Notes: generated by a model not told the origin, from the sequence alone. A DNA stretch of 25,475 nucleotides from GCA-003244245 sp046262495 (GCA_046262495.1 JBHEMR010000073.1:1-25475), one strand, 5' to 3'. Shown: positions 7,003 through 16,500, numbered from the stretch's first letter. Numbers and translations: made by a program.

Positions 7003-8774
7003 TTGACCAATGTGTCCCTGACCATCGGGCCCTGACCCATGTCCCAAAGGCCGACCAGGTCGCGGTACAGCGGTGAATTCGCGAGCAGTTCTTCGTGGTT
7101 GCCCGCTAACATGTTGGCGCCGTCCATCAGCACGATCCGCTGCGCCCTCAGCGCAGAGCTGATCCGGTGCGCGACGACGATGAGGGTGCCACCACGCGCC
7201 GCCAGTACCCGCTCCACCCGCTCCTCCGCGACCGGGTCCAGGTGGCAGGTCGCCTCGTCCAGAATCAGCACCGGCGCCGGGGTCAGGTGCGCCCTTGCCA
7301 CGGCGATGAGTTGCCGTTCCCCGGCCGAAAGCATTCCGGGATCGACCACAGCGTCATATCCCCCACCCAGGCGCACTACAACAGAGCGCAGGCCCAGCGC
7401 GTCGACAACGGTGTCAAGCTCGGTGCCGGTAGCAGTGGGATGCAGGTAACGCAAATTTTCCCCGATTGTGCCGGCGAAGACGTACGCCTCCTGGGGAATC
7501 AACACCCGGTGGCTGGCCAGGGTTTGCGGATCGAGATCCTCGACCGGCACCCCGCCCAGCCGAACCTTGCCGCGATCGGGGACGTGCGTCGCCGCGAGCA
7601 GACCTGCCAGGGTGGACTTCCCCGCACCGCTGGGACCGACCATGGCCAGGTGCTGGCCCTGCGGAATCAGCAAGTTCACGTGGTTCACCACCGGCTCGGC
7701 GTGGCGGCCGTAGGAGAAGTTGACACCGTCGAGTCTCAAGTCATGCCCCTGGGGTGCGCGCCGCTGCGCCGTCGCCGGAGGTACCGGACGCTCGCCCGCC
7801 TCGACGAGCCGGTCCAGGGTGACCACCAGCTTCATGCCTCCCGCGCCCAACCCGTCGACCAGCGACTTCAGCGCCGGCAGCAGTCCCTGGGTCAGGTAGA
7901 CCAAAGCACCGGCGATGGTGCCCAGCGTTGAGCCCGTCGCGAGCAGCCACGGTGCCGCGACCAGCAACCCGACCGCGGGCAGCCAGCCACCGACCGCCAC
8001 CGACAGCGTGCGGATCGCCGTCATCCGGGCCAGTGTCCGTTCCGCATCCGCGTGGGCGTCAACCTGGCGTTGCACCTGCGCGCACGCCCGGTCCTCACCA
8101 CCGCAGGCGACGACGTCGCGCAGGCTGTGCGCCACAGCGCTGGCGGACTCGGCAACCGCTTCGTCGGTGAGCACGTGATCGCGCTGCCGGGTCATCATCG
8201 AGCGCAGGGAAATCAAGAAAACCGTCAGACCAACCAGCAGCGGCGGCAGCACCAGCAGCCCGACAATCCCGGTCAGCGTGGCCATCCCAATCACTGCGGC
8301 GACCGTGCTCACCACGAAGCCGGTGGTGAGAAGCAGCAAGCCGGCGAAATTGTCCCGCACCACCTCAACCTGATGGGTCAGCCGGGCCACCGCGCCCGAA
8401 TCCGGTCGCCCGCCCAGCACCGTAGATCTTTGAAGCGCACCTCCCACCACGTTGTCCACCAAGTGATCGCGAAACGGCTCGACGATCTCAGCGAGAATCC
8501 GGTACACGTGGCGGAGGGCCACGGCCCCGACGAGTACCGCCACAGCCAGCACACCAAGCCACGCTGCCCCGGTACCGGGCCGGCCGGCGAGAAATCCGTC
8601 ATCCAAGGCGTGCGCCACGCCGTAGCCGGACAACAGCAGGGGAAGCACCTCCAGCACTGACCACACCGCCAACCACACCAGCGCCCGCGGGTGTCGGCGT
8701 AGGGCGGCTAGCAGCACCCTGGGTACGGTGTCCGTTGCGGAAGTCATCTGTGGCGGCATCATCGTGGAGCTCAC
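6975..8774 (-). CDS. ABC exporter subunit (half-transporter, RamB-like), consensus ATPase site
   Basis: Inner-membrane half-size ABC exporter, 599 residues. An N-terminal six-helix transmembrane domain (about 25-320) is followed by an ATPase domain with Walker A GPSGAGKST, a Q-loop with Gln (LIPQEAYVF), signature LSAGERQL, Walker B VLILDEATCHLD with the catalytic Glu, and H-loop VVAHR. The GTG at 8774 overlaps the stop of the upstream exporter gene by four bases (GTGA), so the two are co-translated. No C39 peptidase domain is present, so it does not itself cleave the lanthipeptide leader. With the preceding gene it should form a heterodimer that exports the lanthipeptide, as RamA/RamB are proposed to do for SapB. 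Substrate assignment is by context. Confidence 0.9.
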   Translation of the reverse strand: MSSTMMPPQMTSATDTVPRVLLAALRRHPRALVWLAVWSVLEVLPLLLSGYGVAHALDDGFLAGRPGTGAAWLGVLAVAVLVGAVALRHVYRILAEIVEPFRDHLVDNVVGGALQRSTVLGGRPDSGAVARLTHQVEVVRDNFAGLLLLTTGFVVSTVAAVIGMATLTGIVGLLVLPPLLVGLTVFLISLRSMMTRQRDHVLTDEAVAESASAVAHSLRDVVACGGEDRACAQVQRQVDAHADAERTLARMTAIRTLSVAVGGWLPAVGLLVAAPWLLATGSTLGTIAGALVYLTQGLLPALKSLVDGLGAGGMKLVVTLDRLVEAGERPVPPATAQRRAPQGHDLRLDGVNFSYGRHAEPVVNHVNLLIPQGQHLAMVGPSGAGKSTLAGLLAATHVPDRGKVRLGGVPVEDLDPQTLASHRVLIPQEAYVFAGTIGENLRYLHPTATGTELDTVVDALGLRSVVVRLGGGYDAVVDPGMLSAGERQLIAVARAHLTPAPVLILDEATCHLDPVAEERVERVLAARGGTLIVVAHRISSALRAQRIVLMDGANMLAGNHEELLANSPLYRDLVGLWDMGQGPMVRDTLVKGTTGRSSL

Positions 8775-10540
8775 GCCGGTACCCCGAGCGGTTCAGCGGG
8801 CACGGCCTCAGCGCCGAACAACGCGCGGTAGTCCGGGTCGCGCCATAGCTCGCTGTGCGGGCGCAGACCGCGCAGGTTGCCGCGGTCGAGCCAGGCAACC
8901 AGATCCGTCCGGGCAGCGGTAGCCGCGCGGTGCGCGATGATCAATCGGGTTTGGTTCCGGTGCCCACCAGCGAGCACGGCGCCCACTTGCCGCTCGGTCA
9001 CGGTGTCCAGGCTAGATGTGGCGTCGTCGAGGATGAGCACGCGGTAGGAGTGCGCGAAGGCTCTGGCCAAGCCGAGCCGCTGCATCTCACCACCAGACAG
9101 TGGCGCCGCAGCCAACTGAGTCCGGTAGCCCTGCGGCAACCTCTCGATGAAGGTATCGGCGCGCGCGCTGGCAGCGGCCTGCCGGACTTTCCCCGCGGTA
9201 GGGCTGCCCGGTCCGAAGCTGATCACATCCTCAATCGTGTCACCCACCAGCGCCGGACGCTCGAAGGCAAAGCCCACCGCGCCGCGTAGCTCCGCATGGG
9301 AGAGGTCGGGCAGCGGCACACCATCAAGCAAGACCTGCCCCTGCTCGGGATCGGCAAGGCGACCGGCCAGCGCGGCGAGCAGCGACTTGCCGCCCCCGGA
9401 CCGGCCCACTACCGCCACAGTGGCCCCAGCCGGGACGACGAGGTCGAGCCCGTCGATCACGGTGTCCCCGGCGGCCGACACCCGCACTCCGCGGAACTCC
9501 AGCCGGCCGCCCTTACCGGAGCAGTCAGGCAGGCTCGCGTCGCCGTATCGGGTCACCGGCTCGGTGAGCACCTCAGCCGCACGGCGGCCACCGGCCCGGG
9601 CTCGGGACAACTTGTTGAGCAATCCCACCGCCGAGCCGATTCCGGCGGCCATCACCGCATACCGGCTGGCGGCGTACAGCTCGCCGACGCTGAGCCGGCC
9701 GGCGACGACCCCGAACCCGGCGACCCCGACCACGGACAGCTGCAGCAACGGCCCGATCACGGCGGCCTGGCTGGTCATCCGCACCTGGTTGCGCCACATG
9801 CCCATGCCGTGCTCGCGCAGCCCAGGCAACGGCTGCAGGATCCGTCGTCGCTCGCGCTCGATGCTGCCGGCGGCGGCGATCGTGCGAGCCCCGGACAACG
9901 CATCAAGCAGCCGCGCCGCGATCAGTCCTTGGCTGTGCAGGTAACCCCTGATGGTCTCGGTGTTGTCCCGAACGAACACCCGTAGCAGCGCGGCCATCGC
10001 CAGCAGACCGACCAGCGCGGTGACTCCCACCCAGGGATCGATCAACGTCAAGGCGATGATGCTGCCGACTGGAGGAAGCAGGCCGACGCCGACCATGACC
10101 GCGGTAATACCGACCTGGCCAGCCTCGCTGGCGTTGCGGGTGACCCGGGTCACCACGTCTCCGGTTTCGAAGCGACGGATAGCCGCCGGGCCGATCGCGA
10201 CGAGATGCCGGACCAGCCTCATCCTCAGCCAGGCCGTGCACCGGGCGTTGCTCTGTCCGGTCGTGATGTCACCGATGACTTTCCCAGCCACCATGATGGC
10301 TATCAGCGTCGCACAGGCCAACAAGGCCGAGGTGATGTGACCACCCCCGGGCAGTGCGTCCAGGGCGCGACCGAGCGCGGTGGGCAGCAGTATTTCTGCG
10401 CTCGCGACGAGCAATGTGGCCAGCGCCAAGGACCAGATCCACCACCCACCCTGACGACCCGTCGTGAGCAGTAACCGGTCAGCTTGCTTCCACATTGAAG
10501 TGTGCGGATCCGCCGATGCTCCTGCCGGATCGCTGTTCAC
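8771..10540 (-). CDS. ABC exporter subunit (half-transporter, RamA-like), degenerate ATPase site
   Basis: Half-size ABC exporter of 589 residues, GTG start at 10540 with GGAGG just upstream. The transmembrane domain covers about 30-310. The ATPase has Walker A GRSGGGKS (379-386), signature LSGGEMQRLGLARA (481-494) and H-loop IIAHR. Two key residues deviate: the Q-loop Gln is Glu (GFAFERP, Glu427) and the Walker B catalytic Glu is Asp506 (LILDDATSS). That pattern is typical of the non-hydrolysing site of heterodimeric exporters, consistent with pairing to the coupled gene downstream. It is the first gene after the precursor peptide, separated by a strong hairpin. No peptidase domain. It probably exports the class III lanthipeptide, by context. 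Confidence 0.9.
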   Translation of the reverse strand: MNSDPAGASADPHTSMWKQADRLLLTTGRQGGWWIWSLALATLLVASAEILLPTALGRALDALPGGGHITSALLACATLIAIMVAGKVIGDITTGQSNARCTAWLRMRLVRHLVAIGPAAIRRFETGDVVTRVTRNASEAGQVGITAVMVGVGLLPPVGSIIALTLIDPWVGVTALVGLLAMAALLRVFVRDNTETIRGYLHSQGLIAARLLDALSGARTIAAAGSIERERRRILQPLPGLREHGMGMWRNQVRMTSQAAVIGPLLQLSVVGVAGFGVVAGRLSVGELYAASRYAVMAAGIGSAVGLLNKLSRARAGGRRAAEVLTEPVTRYGDASLPDCSGKGGRLEFRGVRVSAAGDTVIDGLDLVVPAGATVAVVGRSGGGKSLLAALAGRLADPEQGQVLLDGVPLPDLSHAELRGAVGFAFERPALVGDTIEDVISFGPGSPTAGKVRQAAASARADTFIERLPQGYRTQLAAAPLSGGEMQRLGLARAFAHSYRVLILDDATSSLDTVTERQVGAVLAGGHRNQTRLIIAHRAATAARTDLVAWLDRGNLRGLRPHSELWRDPDYRALFGAEAVPAEPLGVPA

Positions 10541-10570
10541 GCGACCTCCGCACTGTCGTGATGGTCTGAT

Positions 10571-10596
10571 GAATCATTGGTCTTCGGCGAATCATT
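10571..10596. promoter_or_regulatory. GAATCATT direct repeats upstream of the exporter genes
   Basis: GAATCATT occurs at 10571-10578 and 10589-10596, exactly 18 bases apart, 31-56 bases upstream of the first exporter start and adjoining the hairpin. The same GAATCA core, again 18 bases apart but inverted, lies upstream of lanKC (13537-13561). A binding site for the cluster regulator is plausible but unproven. Confidence 0.35.
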
Positions 10597-10634
10597 AGGT
10601 GGTCCGGGGCAACGCCGGCCGCCCCGGACCACCT
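10597..10634. terminator. 14-bp perfect hairpin between precursor peptide and exporter genes
   Basis: AGGTGGTCCGGGGC (10597-10610) and GCCCCGGACCACCT (10621-10634) are perfect complements around a 10-base loop, 13 bases past the precursor stop. It has no T-run. A strong GC hairpin after a precursor peptide gene commonly acts as a partial terminator or a 3'-end stabiliser, so peptide mRNA exceeds transporter mRNA. That role is inferred here. Confidence 0.7.
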
Positions 10635-10646
10635 GTCAATGAAAAC

Positions 10647-10778
10647 TCACTTGTTGCACAGCAGCAGGCTGAGACCACTCCCTCCGGAGTGGCCGTTGCC
10701 GTAGCCGCGGCCGTGGTCGTCACCGCAGCCGTTCAGCTCGACGGTCATCTCCATGGCCTGCAGGTCGAGAAGCACCAT
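10647..10778 (-). CDS. Class III lanthipeptide precursor (SapB/AmfS family)
   Basis: A 43-residue precursor peptide. The leader begins MVLLDLQAME, the conserved LLDLQ-type recognition motif of SapB/AmfS precursors. A Gly/His/Asp-rich spacer (17-30, with Cys18) follows, then the core SGGSGLSLLLCNK (31-43). Ser34-x2-Ser37-x3-Cys41 is the exact Ser-x2-Ser-x3-Cys pattern that class III synthetases turn into labionin (or lanthionine); Ser31 adds a further dehydration site. Unlike SapB and AmfS, which have two rings, only one such motif is present. The start is set by AAGGAGGTG ending seven bases before the ATG; this site overlaps the last codons and stop of lanKC, five bases upstream. Known biology: LanKC phosphorylates, eliminates and cyclises such cores. 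The mature product is a prediction. Confidence 0.93.
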   Translation of the reverse strand: MVLLDLQAMEMTVELNGCGDDHGRGYGNGHSGGSGLSLLLCNK

Positions 10779-10783
10779 TGTTT

Positions 10784-13441
10784 TCACCTCCTTCCGTATG
10801 TCGACGCGGATACCAAACCGTTCCTCCCCGTCAGCACCGCCGGCACGGGGGCATCGTGCGGCGGGAACTGCCGTGATTCACAGAGAAACGGGAGACCGAC
10901 GGGGTGCTCGTGCACCGCCGCACCCAGTGCGAGCAGGACGCCTGCGGCGCCGCTCGCCAAATCCATCGACAGCCGGAGCAGCTGTTCACCAGGGAATGCA
11001 AGATGGCCCTGGTAGTCAACGCGGTGCCAACCAAGGCGCCGGATCTGAGCAGCTACCTCCTGGTCCCAGACCGCATGCCCAGGTGGGTATCCCCGGCTGA
11101 GGTAGAGAATCATTCCGGCCCGGCCACTGAACAGACCCGGCTGGATATAGAACCGGGACAGTGCGGCGCGGCGAATTACTGCCGCAGCATTGACGAACTC
11201 GTCATCTACCCGGTGCGTGAGGTACTCGTCGATCACCATACCGATGCCCGCGCTGCCGCGGTCGAGGTACGGCATCGACCGCCAGCCCTCGTTGACATGC
11301 ATCGAGCCGTCGGCACGGATCATGCAGCGGCGCAGATCCTGGCGCAGCGCGGTCGCGGACAGTTCGAGGAATCCGCGGTCGCCGGTGTGCTCGTAGAGCC
11401 GCAGGAACATCAGCGCCGACCCCGAAGAGCCTTGCATCAGCCCGGCGTAAGTGTGATCTCCGCCGCTGATCCTGCCGACGCTCTCGACGGTGCCCAACCG
11501 ATCGGCGACTATATCGGCGGCACGCAGCGCGTGGTCGAAGAGGGTGGGTTCGCCGGCCATGCCGGCGAAGTGGGCAAGGTTCAGCGCGATGCCGGCCAGG
11601 CCGCCGGACAGATCTGAATCTAGTTGGTCGCTGTGCTCGGTGAGGCAGAACTCGATCAGGTCGAGGGCCGCTTGCCGGTATCCCAGCTCCGCCAGCACAT
11701 ACGCCACGCCGTGCAGCCCGTCGTAGAAACCCAACCGGGTTCCGCGGGGCGCCGCGGCAGCCCGCTCGAGTAGCCAATGCTCCCCGGCGGGGTAGGGCGT
11801 GGCCCGGGTGACCGCGAGCGCGTAGAGTACCCCGGCGGCGCCGTGGGCGATGTTCAGGCCACCGGTGCTGAACTGCGCGATGTCACCAGGAAACAGCCGA
11901 TCGGTGCGCTTCGGAGTAGCACTAGCCAGGATTCCGGTGACGATCGAGTCCCGGGCGGCTGTCCAGCCGCTTATCCCGTCGGGTAGCGATGGCAGCGCTC
12001 GGGCGCGCCGTCGGAGTGCATCCCCGTCAGCCAAGCTGGTTCCGGTGATCGTCCGCACCGCTTCAGCCAGGAAATCAGGTGGCACCGGGAAATGTTCGGC
12101 GATGACCTCGGCGAAGTCTTCCGGCTTTCCGGCGTCGAGCCGGATCACGGTGGTCAAGGGAAGGAATAAGGCCAGGCGCAGGCAGGCTAAGGAGTACCGG
12201 TCAATGTCGAACCCGGTCCGATCCCCCGGGGCAGCGAATGCTGGGCTGCCCAGGGTCGGACGGCGTGCCTCATCGATTCTCGCTGCGACCTCGTAGTCAA
12301 TCAGCGTGGCTCGACCGTCGTCCCGGACGATGACATTGAAAAGGTGCAGATCACCGTGGATGATCCCACGGCCGTGAATGGCCGTGATGATCTCTTCCAC
12401 CTGGGCGCACATCCCTAACGCCCATTCGGTATAGGCGGCGAACTCGGCTGGTCCGGCGGCGGGGTCGTTCATCGGCCAGCGGTGCGCGAAAGCCTTGTTC
12501 AGCGGCCTTCCCTCGATGAACTCCAGCGCCAGGAAATGATGCTCGCCCAAGGCGAAGTGATCGTGGACAGCAGGAACCCCTTCGACTCCGGCCAGGCGTT
12601 CGAGCATTTCCCGTTCGCGCCGCAGCCGCTCGACCGCATCGGCCCCATCGGCGGCGAGGCCGGCGTACGGCCGGGCCTCCTTCAGGACCACCCGCGCTCC
12701 GGTGCGCTGGTCAGTCGCCTCGTAGAGTCCCCCACCGTTGGAGAAGTGCAGGACCTGCTCGATGCGGTACGGCAGCTCGGTGACGGTAGTGGCGTTGCGC
12801 GCTGCGAGTTGAGGAACAAGCAGGTCCGGCAAAGTCACCCACGGAGGCGTGCAGAACACCGCATCCCTGCGGTCCGGCACCAGCGCTCCGTTGGGGTCCT
12901 CGATGGCCGGGACCCGGTCACCCCGCGCCGACAGGCAGTGCCGCAGTGCGAAACCGCCATAGCGCACATAGAGCGGACCTTCGTTCCAACGCAGGTCGCT
13001 AAGGATGTAGGGGCCCGGTTCGCCGGCCAGTATTTCGCCCAGGTCGTGCAGGATTGTGCTGAGCTCGTCGATGTCAGTCGGATAGATCGTGACGAACTTG
13101 CCGCTAGACCCTCGAGGCGCATACTTCGCGTTCTGCAGGTGGACGGCGCTTCGTGCGGCCAGGAACTTGAACGTGATCCGACGCGGAACACAGTAGGCCC
13201 ACACGGTCTCCAAAATGCGTTCCGCGTTATCGAGGCACGCCGACGCGTGGACTTTCCACCCCTGCTGGGGCACCGCAGCGCCCACCGGGTTCATGACCAC
13301 CCAATTGTCGAGGAACCGCCGTTCCCACCCATCGGGGACCGGACGTTGCACCGCATCGAAAGGCTCCACCCGGTTGGCCCCGGACATCGAATCATAAAAC
13401 AACGGATCCGCGATGCAGTACACCTCGTAACCGTTGTCCAC
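10784..13441 (-). CDS. lanKC: Class III lanthionine synthetase LanKC (RamC-like)
   Basis: Three-domain enzyme of 885 residues that phosphorylates Ser/Thr of the precursor, eliminates phosphate and adds Cys to form (methyl)lanthionine or labionin. Residues 1-220 form the lyase-type N-terminal domain (conserved RWNEGPLYVRYGGF near 151-164). A Ser/Thr kinase domain at about 225-480 has glycine-rich FSNGGGLYEA, Lys254, the catalytic loop HGDLHLFN (His362, Asp364, Asn369) and Asp382 in place of DFG. From about 500 a LanC-like cyclase carries Gly-rich repeats (GFYDGLHGVAYVL, LSGGLAGIALNL, GLMQGSSGSALMF) but lacks the Cys-Cys-His zinc ligands, as expected for class III. GTG start at 13441 with AGGGGG upstream. 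Its final codons AGG AGG TGA supply the ribosome site of the precursor gene. Confidence 0.95.
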   Translation of the reverse strand: MDNGYEVYCIADPLFYDSMSGANRVEPFDAVQRPVPDGWERRFLDNWVVMNPVGAAVPQQGWKVHASACLDNAERILETVWAYCVPRRITFKFLAARSAVHLQNAKYAPRGSSGKFVTIYPTDIDELSTILHDLGEILAGEPGPYILSDLRWNEGPLYVRYGGFALRHCLSARGDRVPAIEDPNGALVPDRRDAVFCTPPWVTLPDLLVPQLAARNATTVTELPYRIEQVLHFSNGGGLYEATDQRTGARVVLKEARPYAGLAADGADAVERLRREREMLERLAGVEGVPAVHDHFALGEHHFLALEFIEGRPLNKAFAHRWPMNDPAAGPAEFAAYTEWALGMCAQVEEIITAIHGRGIIHGDLHLFNVIVRDDGRATLIDYEVAARIDEARRPTLGSPAFAAPGDRTGFDIDRYSLACLRLALFLPLTTVIRLDAGKPEDFAEVIAEHFPVPPDFLAEAVRTITGTSLADGDALRRRARALPSLPDGISGWTAARDSIVTGILASATPKRTDRLFPGDIAQFSTGGLNIAHGAAGVLYALAVTRATPYPAGEHWLLERAAAAPRGTRLGFYDGLHGVAYVLAELGYRQAALDLIEFCLTEHSDQLDSDLSGGLAGIALNLAHFAGMAGEPTLFDHALRAADIVADRLGTVESVGRISGGDHTYAGLMQGSSGSALMFLRLYEHTGDRGFLELSATALRQDLRRCMIRADGSMHVNEGWRSMPYLDRGSAGIGMVIDEYLTHRVDDEFVNAAAVIRRAALSRFYIQPGLFSGRAGMILYLSRGYPPGHAVWDQEVAAQIRRLGWHRVDYQGHLAFPGEQLLRLSMDLASGAAGVLLALGAAVHEHPVGLPFLCESRQFPPHDAPVPAVLTGRNGLVSASTYGRR

Positions 13442-13536
13442 TGAGTCCCCCTTGCCGACCGATCAACGCTATGCAGCAATAGTCGCGTCGACGCATGGGT
13501 GCGGCAAGTGCCGTTCGTCAGGCTTTCCATGTGAAG

Positions 13537-13561
13537 GAATCACGGGTGTCGGCGGTGATTC
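13537..13561. promoter_or_regulatory. GAATCAC/GTGATTC inverted repeat upstream of lanKC
   Basis: GAATCAC (13537-13543) and GTGATTC (13555-13561) form a perfect 7-bp inverted repeat with an 11-base spacer, 96-120 bases upstream of the lanKC start and 24 bases after the dnaE1 stop. It may be an operator for the lanthipeptide cluster or a weak dnaE1 terminator. The half-site shared with 10571-10596 favours an operator. Confidence 0.4.
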
Positions 13562-13584
13562 ACACGCCACTCCTAGCCTGATCG

Positions 13585-16500
13585 TCAGGTCAGGCAACCG
13601 GGGCCGAGCAGGGCCTTGAGATCGCCCATCAGCGCGCTGCTCGGTGTCACCCGCAGGCTGTCGTCGAGCTTCAGCAGGTGCTTGCGGCCACCATTGATTA
13701 GGCTCAGCCGTACTTCCTGCGACCCGGGGTGGCGGGCCAGCACGTCCTTGAGTTGGGCCACCCGCTCGGGCGAGCAGCGTACGGCGAGCATGCTCACCGT
13801 CACCGGTTGCCCCGCCCCAGGCTGCCCGCCACCACTAGCCAAGCCACCGGGCTGAACGAGGTCGGGAACCACGAGGTCGTTGGCGATCAGCGAGATCCGA
13901 TCGTCTCGTCTGGTTACCCGGGCCTTGACCAGCACGATGTGGTCCTCTGCGACGTTCACCCCGACGACTGAGTAGGTCTTGGGAAAGAAGAGGACCTCGA
14001 TCCCGGCGGCGAGATCTTCTAACTGGGCGGCCGCCCACGGCTCGCCGTTGCGGTTGACCCGTCGCGTCACGCTGGCGAGAATCCCGCCAACGATCACCTG
14101 TGCACCGTCGCTGACCGTGCCATCGAGGATCGAGGCGATCGGGGTGTCCGCCTGGCGAGCCAGGGCATGCTCCACGCCCTGCAACGGGTGTCCAGATACG
14201 TAGAGACCGAGCATTTCCCGCTCTAGGGCGAGCTGGTGTTTGGTATCCCATTGCTCGGCGGGCACCGGGACGTCAAACAGGTTCAGCCCGGCGCCGGTGC
14301 CGGGCTGGCCACCGAATAGGTCAAACTGCCCGATCGCCTCAGCTCGCTTGGAGTCCATGACCACGTCGATTGCCTCGACGTGCACCAAATACAATCCCTT
14401 GCGAGGATGTCCAAGCGAGTCGAACGCTCCCGCCTTGACCAGCGACTCGACGACCTTTCGGTTGCAGGCCACCGCGTCGATCTTGCGGAGGAAATCCGAG
14501 AAGTCGGTGTAGGAGCCTTTCTCGGTGCGGGCCCGGGTGATTGCATCGACGACGTTGCCGCCCACGTTTCGAATGGCGCCGAGGCCGAATCGGATATCTT
14601 TGCCGACGGCAACGAAGTCGCGCTCGGAAGAGTTTACGTCCGGCGGCAACACCGTGATGCCCATCTTACGACACTCGGCGAGGTAGATTGCGGCTTTATC
14701 TTTATCGTCGCCCACGCTGGTCAGCAGCGCAGCCATGTATTCTGAACGATAGTTTGCTTTCAGGTAGGCAGTCCAGTAGGAGACCAGCCCGTATCCTGCG
14801 GTATGTGCGCGGTTGAAAGCATAGTCAGAGAATGGGAGTAAGATGTCCCACAGCGTCTTGATAGCGGCCGCCGAGTAACCGGTGTCACGCATCCCCCCGG
14901 AAAACGTCTCGTACTCTTTGTCGAGGATCTCTTTTTTCTTCTTGCCCATCGCCCGGCGCAGCAAGTCGGCTTTGCCGAGTGAATACCCGGCTACTCGCTG
15001 AGCGATCGCCATGACCTGCTCTTGGTAGACGATCAACCCGAAGGTCTCATCCAGGATGTCTGCCAACGGTTCGGCCAACTCCGGATGGATTGGCCGTACC
15101 TCCTGGCGGCCGTTTTTCCGGTCGGCGTAGTCGTTGTGCGCATTGGCGCCCATCGGCCCGGGTCGATACAAGGCCAGGACGGCGGAGATATCCTCAAAAC
15201 TGGTCGGCACCATGCGACGGAGCAGGTCGCGCATCGGGCCCCCGTCGAGCTGGAACACCCCGAGGGTGTCCCCGCTGGCGAGTAACTCATAGGCCTTGGC
15301 ATCGTCGAGCTCCAGATTCTCCAGGTCCAACGGCGGCTTGCCATTGAGCTTGATATTGCGCAGAGCGTCGTCGATGACCGTGAGGTTGCGCAGCCCCAGG
15401 AAGTCCATCTTGAGCAATCCGAGCGTTTCGCAGGCGCCCATATCGAACTGCGTGATGATCGCGCCGTCGGAATCCCTGCGCTGGATCGGGATGATATCGA
15501 TCAAAGGCTCACTGGACATGATTACGCCGGCCGCGTGCACGCCCCACTGTCGCTTGAGCCCTTCCAACCCGCGGGCCGTGTCGATGATCTCCTTGACCTG
15601 AGGATCAGCGTCGTACAAGGCCCGGACCTCAGTGGCTTCGGCGTAACGCTTGTGCTGAGGATCGAAGATTCCGGCTAGCGGGATATCCTTGCCCATCACC
15701 GGCGCCGGCATAGCTTTGGTGATTCGGTCGGCCACCGCGTACCCGGGCTGGCCGTAGAGCACCCGCGCAGAGTCCTTGATCGCTGCCTTCGCTTTGATCG
15801 TCGAGTAGGTGATGATCTGTGCGATGCGGTCCTCGCCGTACTTCTCCGTGACGTAGCGGATCATGTCGCCACGCCGGCGCTCGTCGAAGTCCATGTCGAT
15901 ATCGGGCATCGAGATACGCTCGGGGTTGAGGAACCGCTCAAAGATGAGCTTGTGCCGAATGGGGTCAAGATCGGTGATGCCCATCGCGTAGGCCACCAGG
16001 CAGCCTGCCGCCGAGCCCCGGCCCGGTCCGACCCGGATTCCATTGGCCTTCGCGTGCCGCACCAGATCTGCGGTGACCAGGAAGTAGCCGGGAAAGCCCA
16101 TCTGGCAGATCACGCCGACCTCGTAGTCGGCCTGACGGCGGTGGGTGTCGGGCAGACCGCCCGGGAAGCGCTGCAGCAGGCCCCGCTCGACTTCCTTAAC
16201 GAGCCAGCTGGCCTCGCTCTCGCCCCCTGGCACCGGGAACCGGGGCATCAGGTCGCGGCCCTCGGTGAACTCCACGTGCACCCGTTCGGCGACGAGCAGG
16301 GTGTTGTCGCAGGCCTCTGGGAACTCGCCGTCCCACTGATCGCGCATCTGCGTCGGGGACTTGAGGTAGAAGTCCTGGGCATCGAACTTGAACCGGTTGG
16401 GATCTGACATGGTCTTGCCGGTCTGCACGCATAGCAGCACCTCGTGCGGCTTGGCGTCCTCGGGAAAGGTGTAGTGCAGATCATTGGTGGCAAGTCCGGG

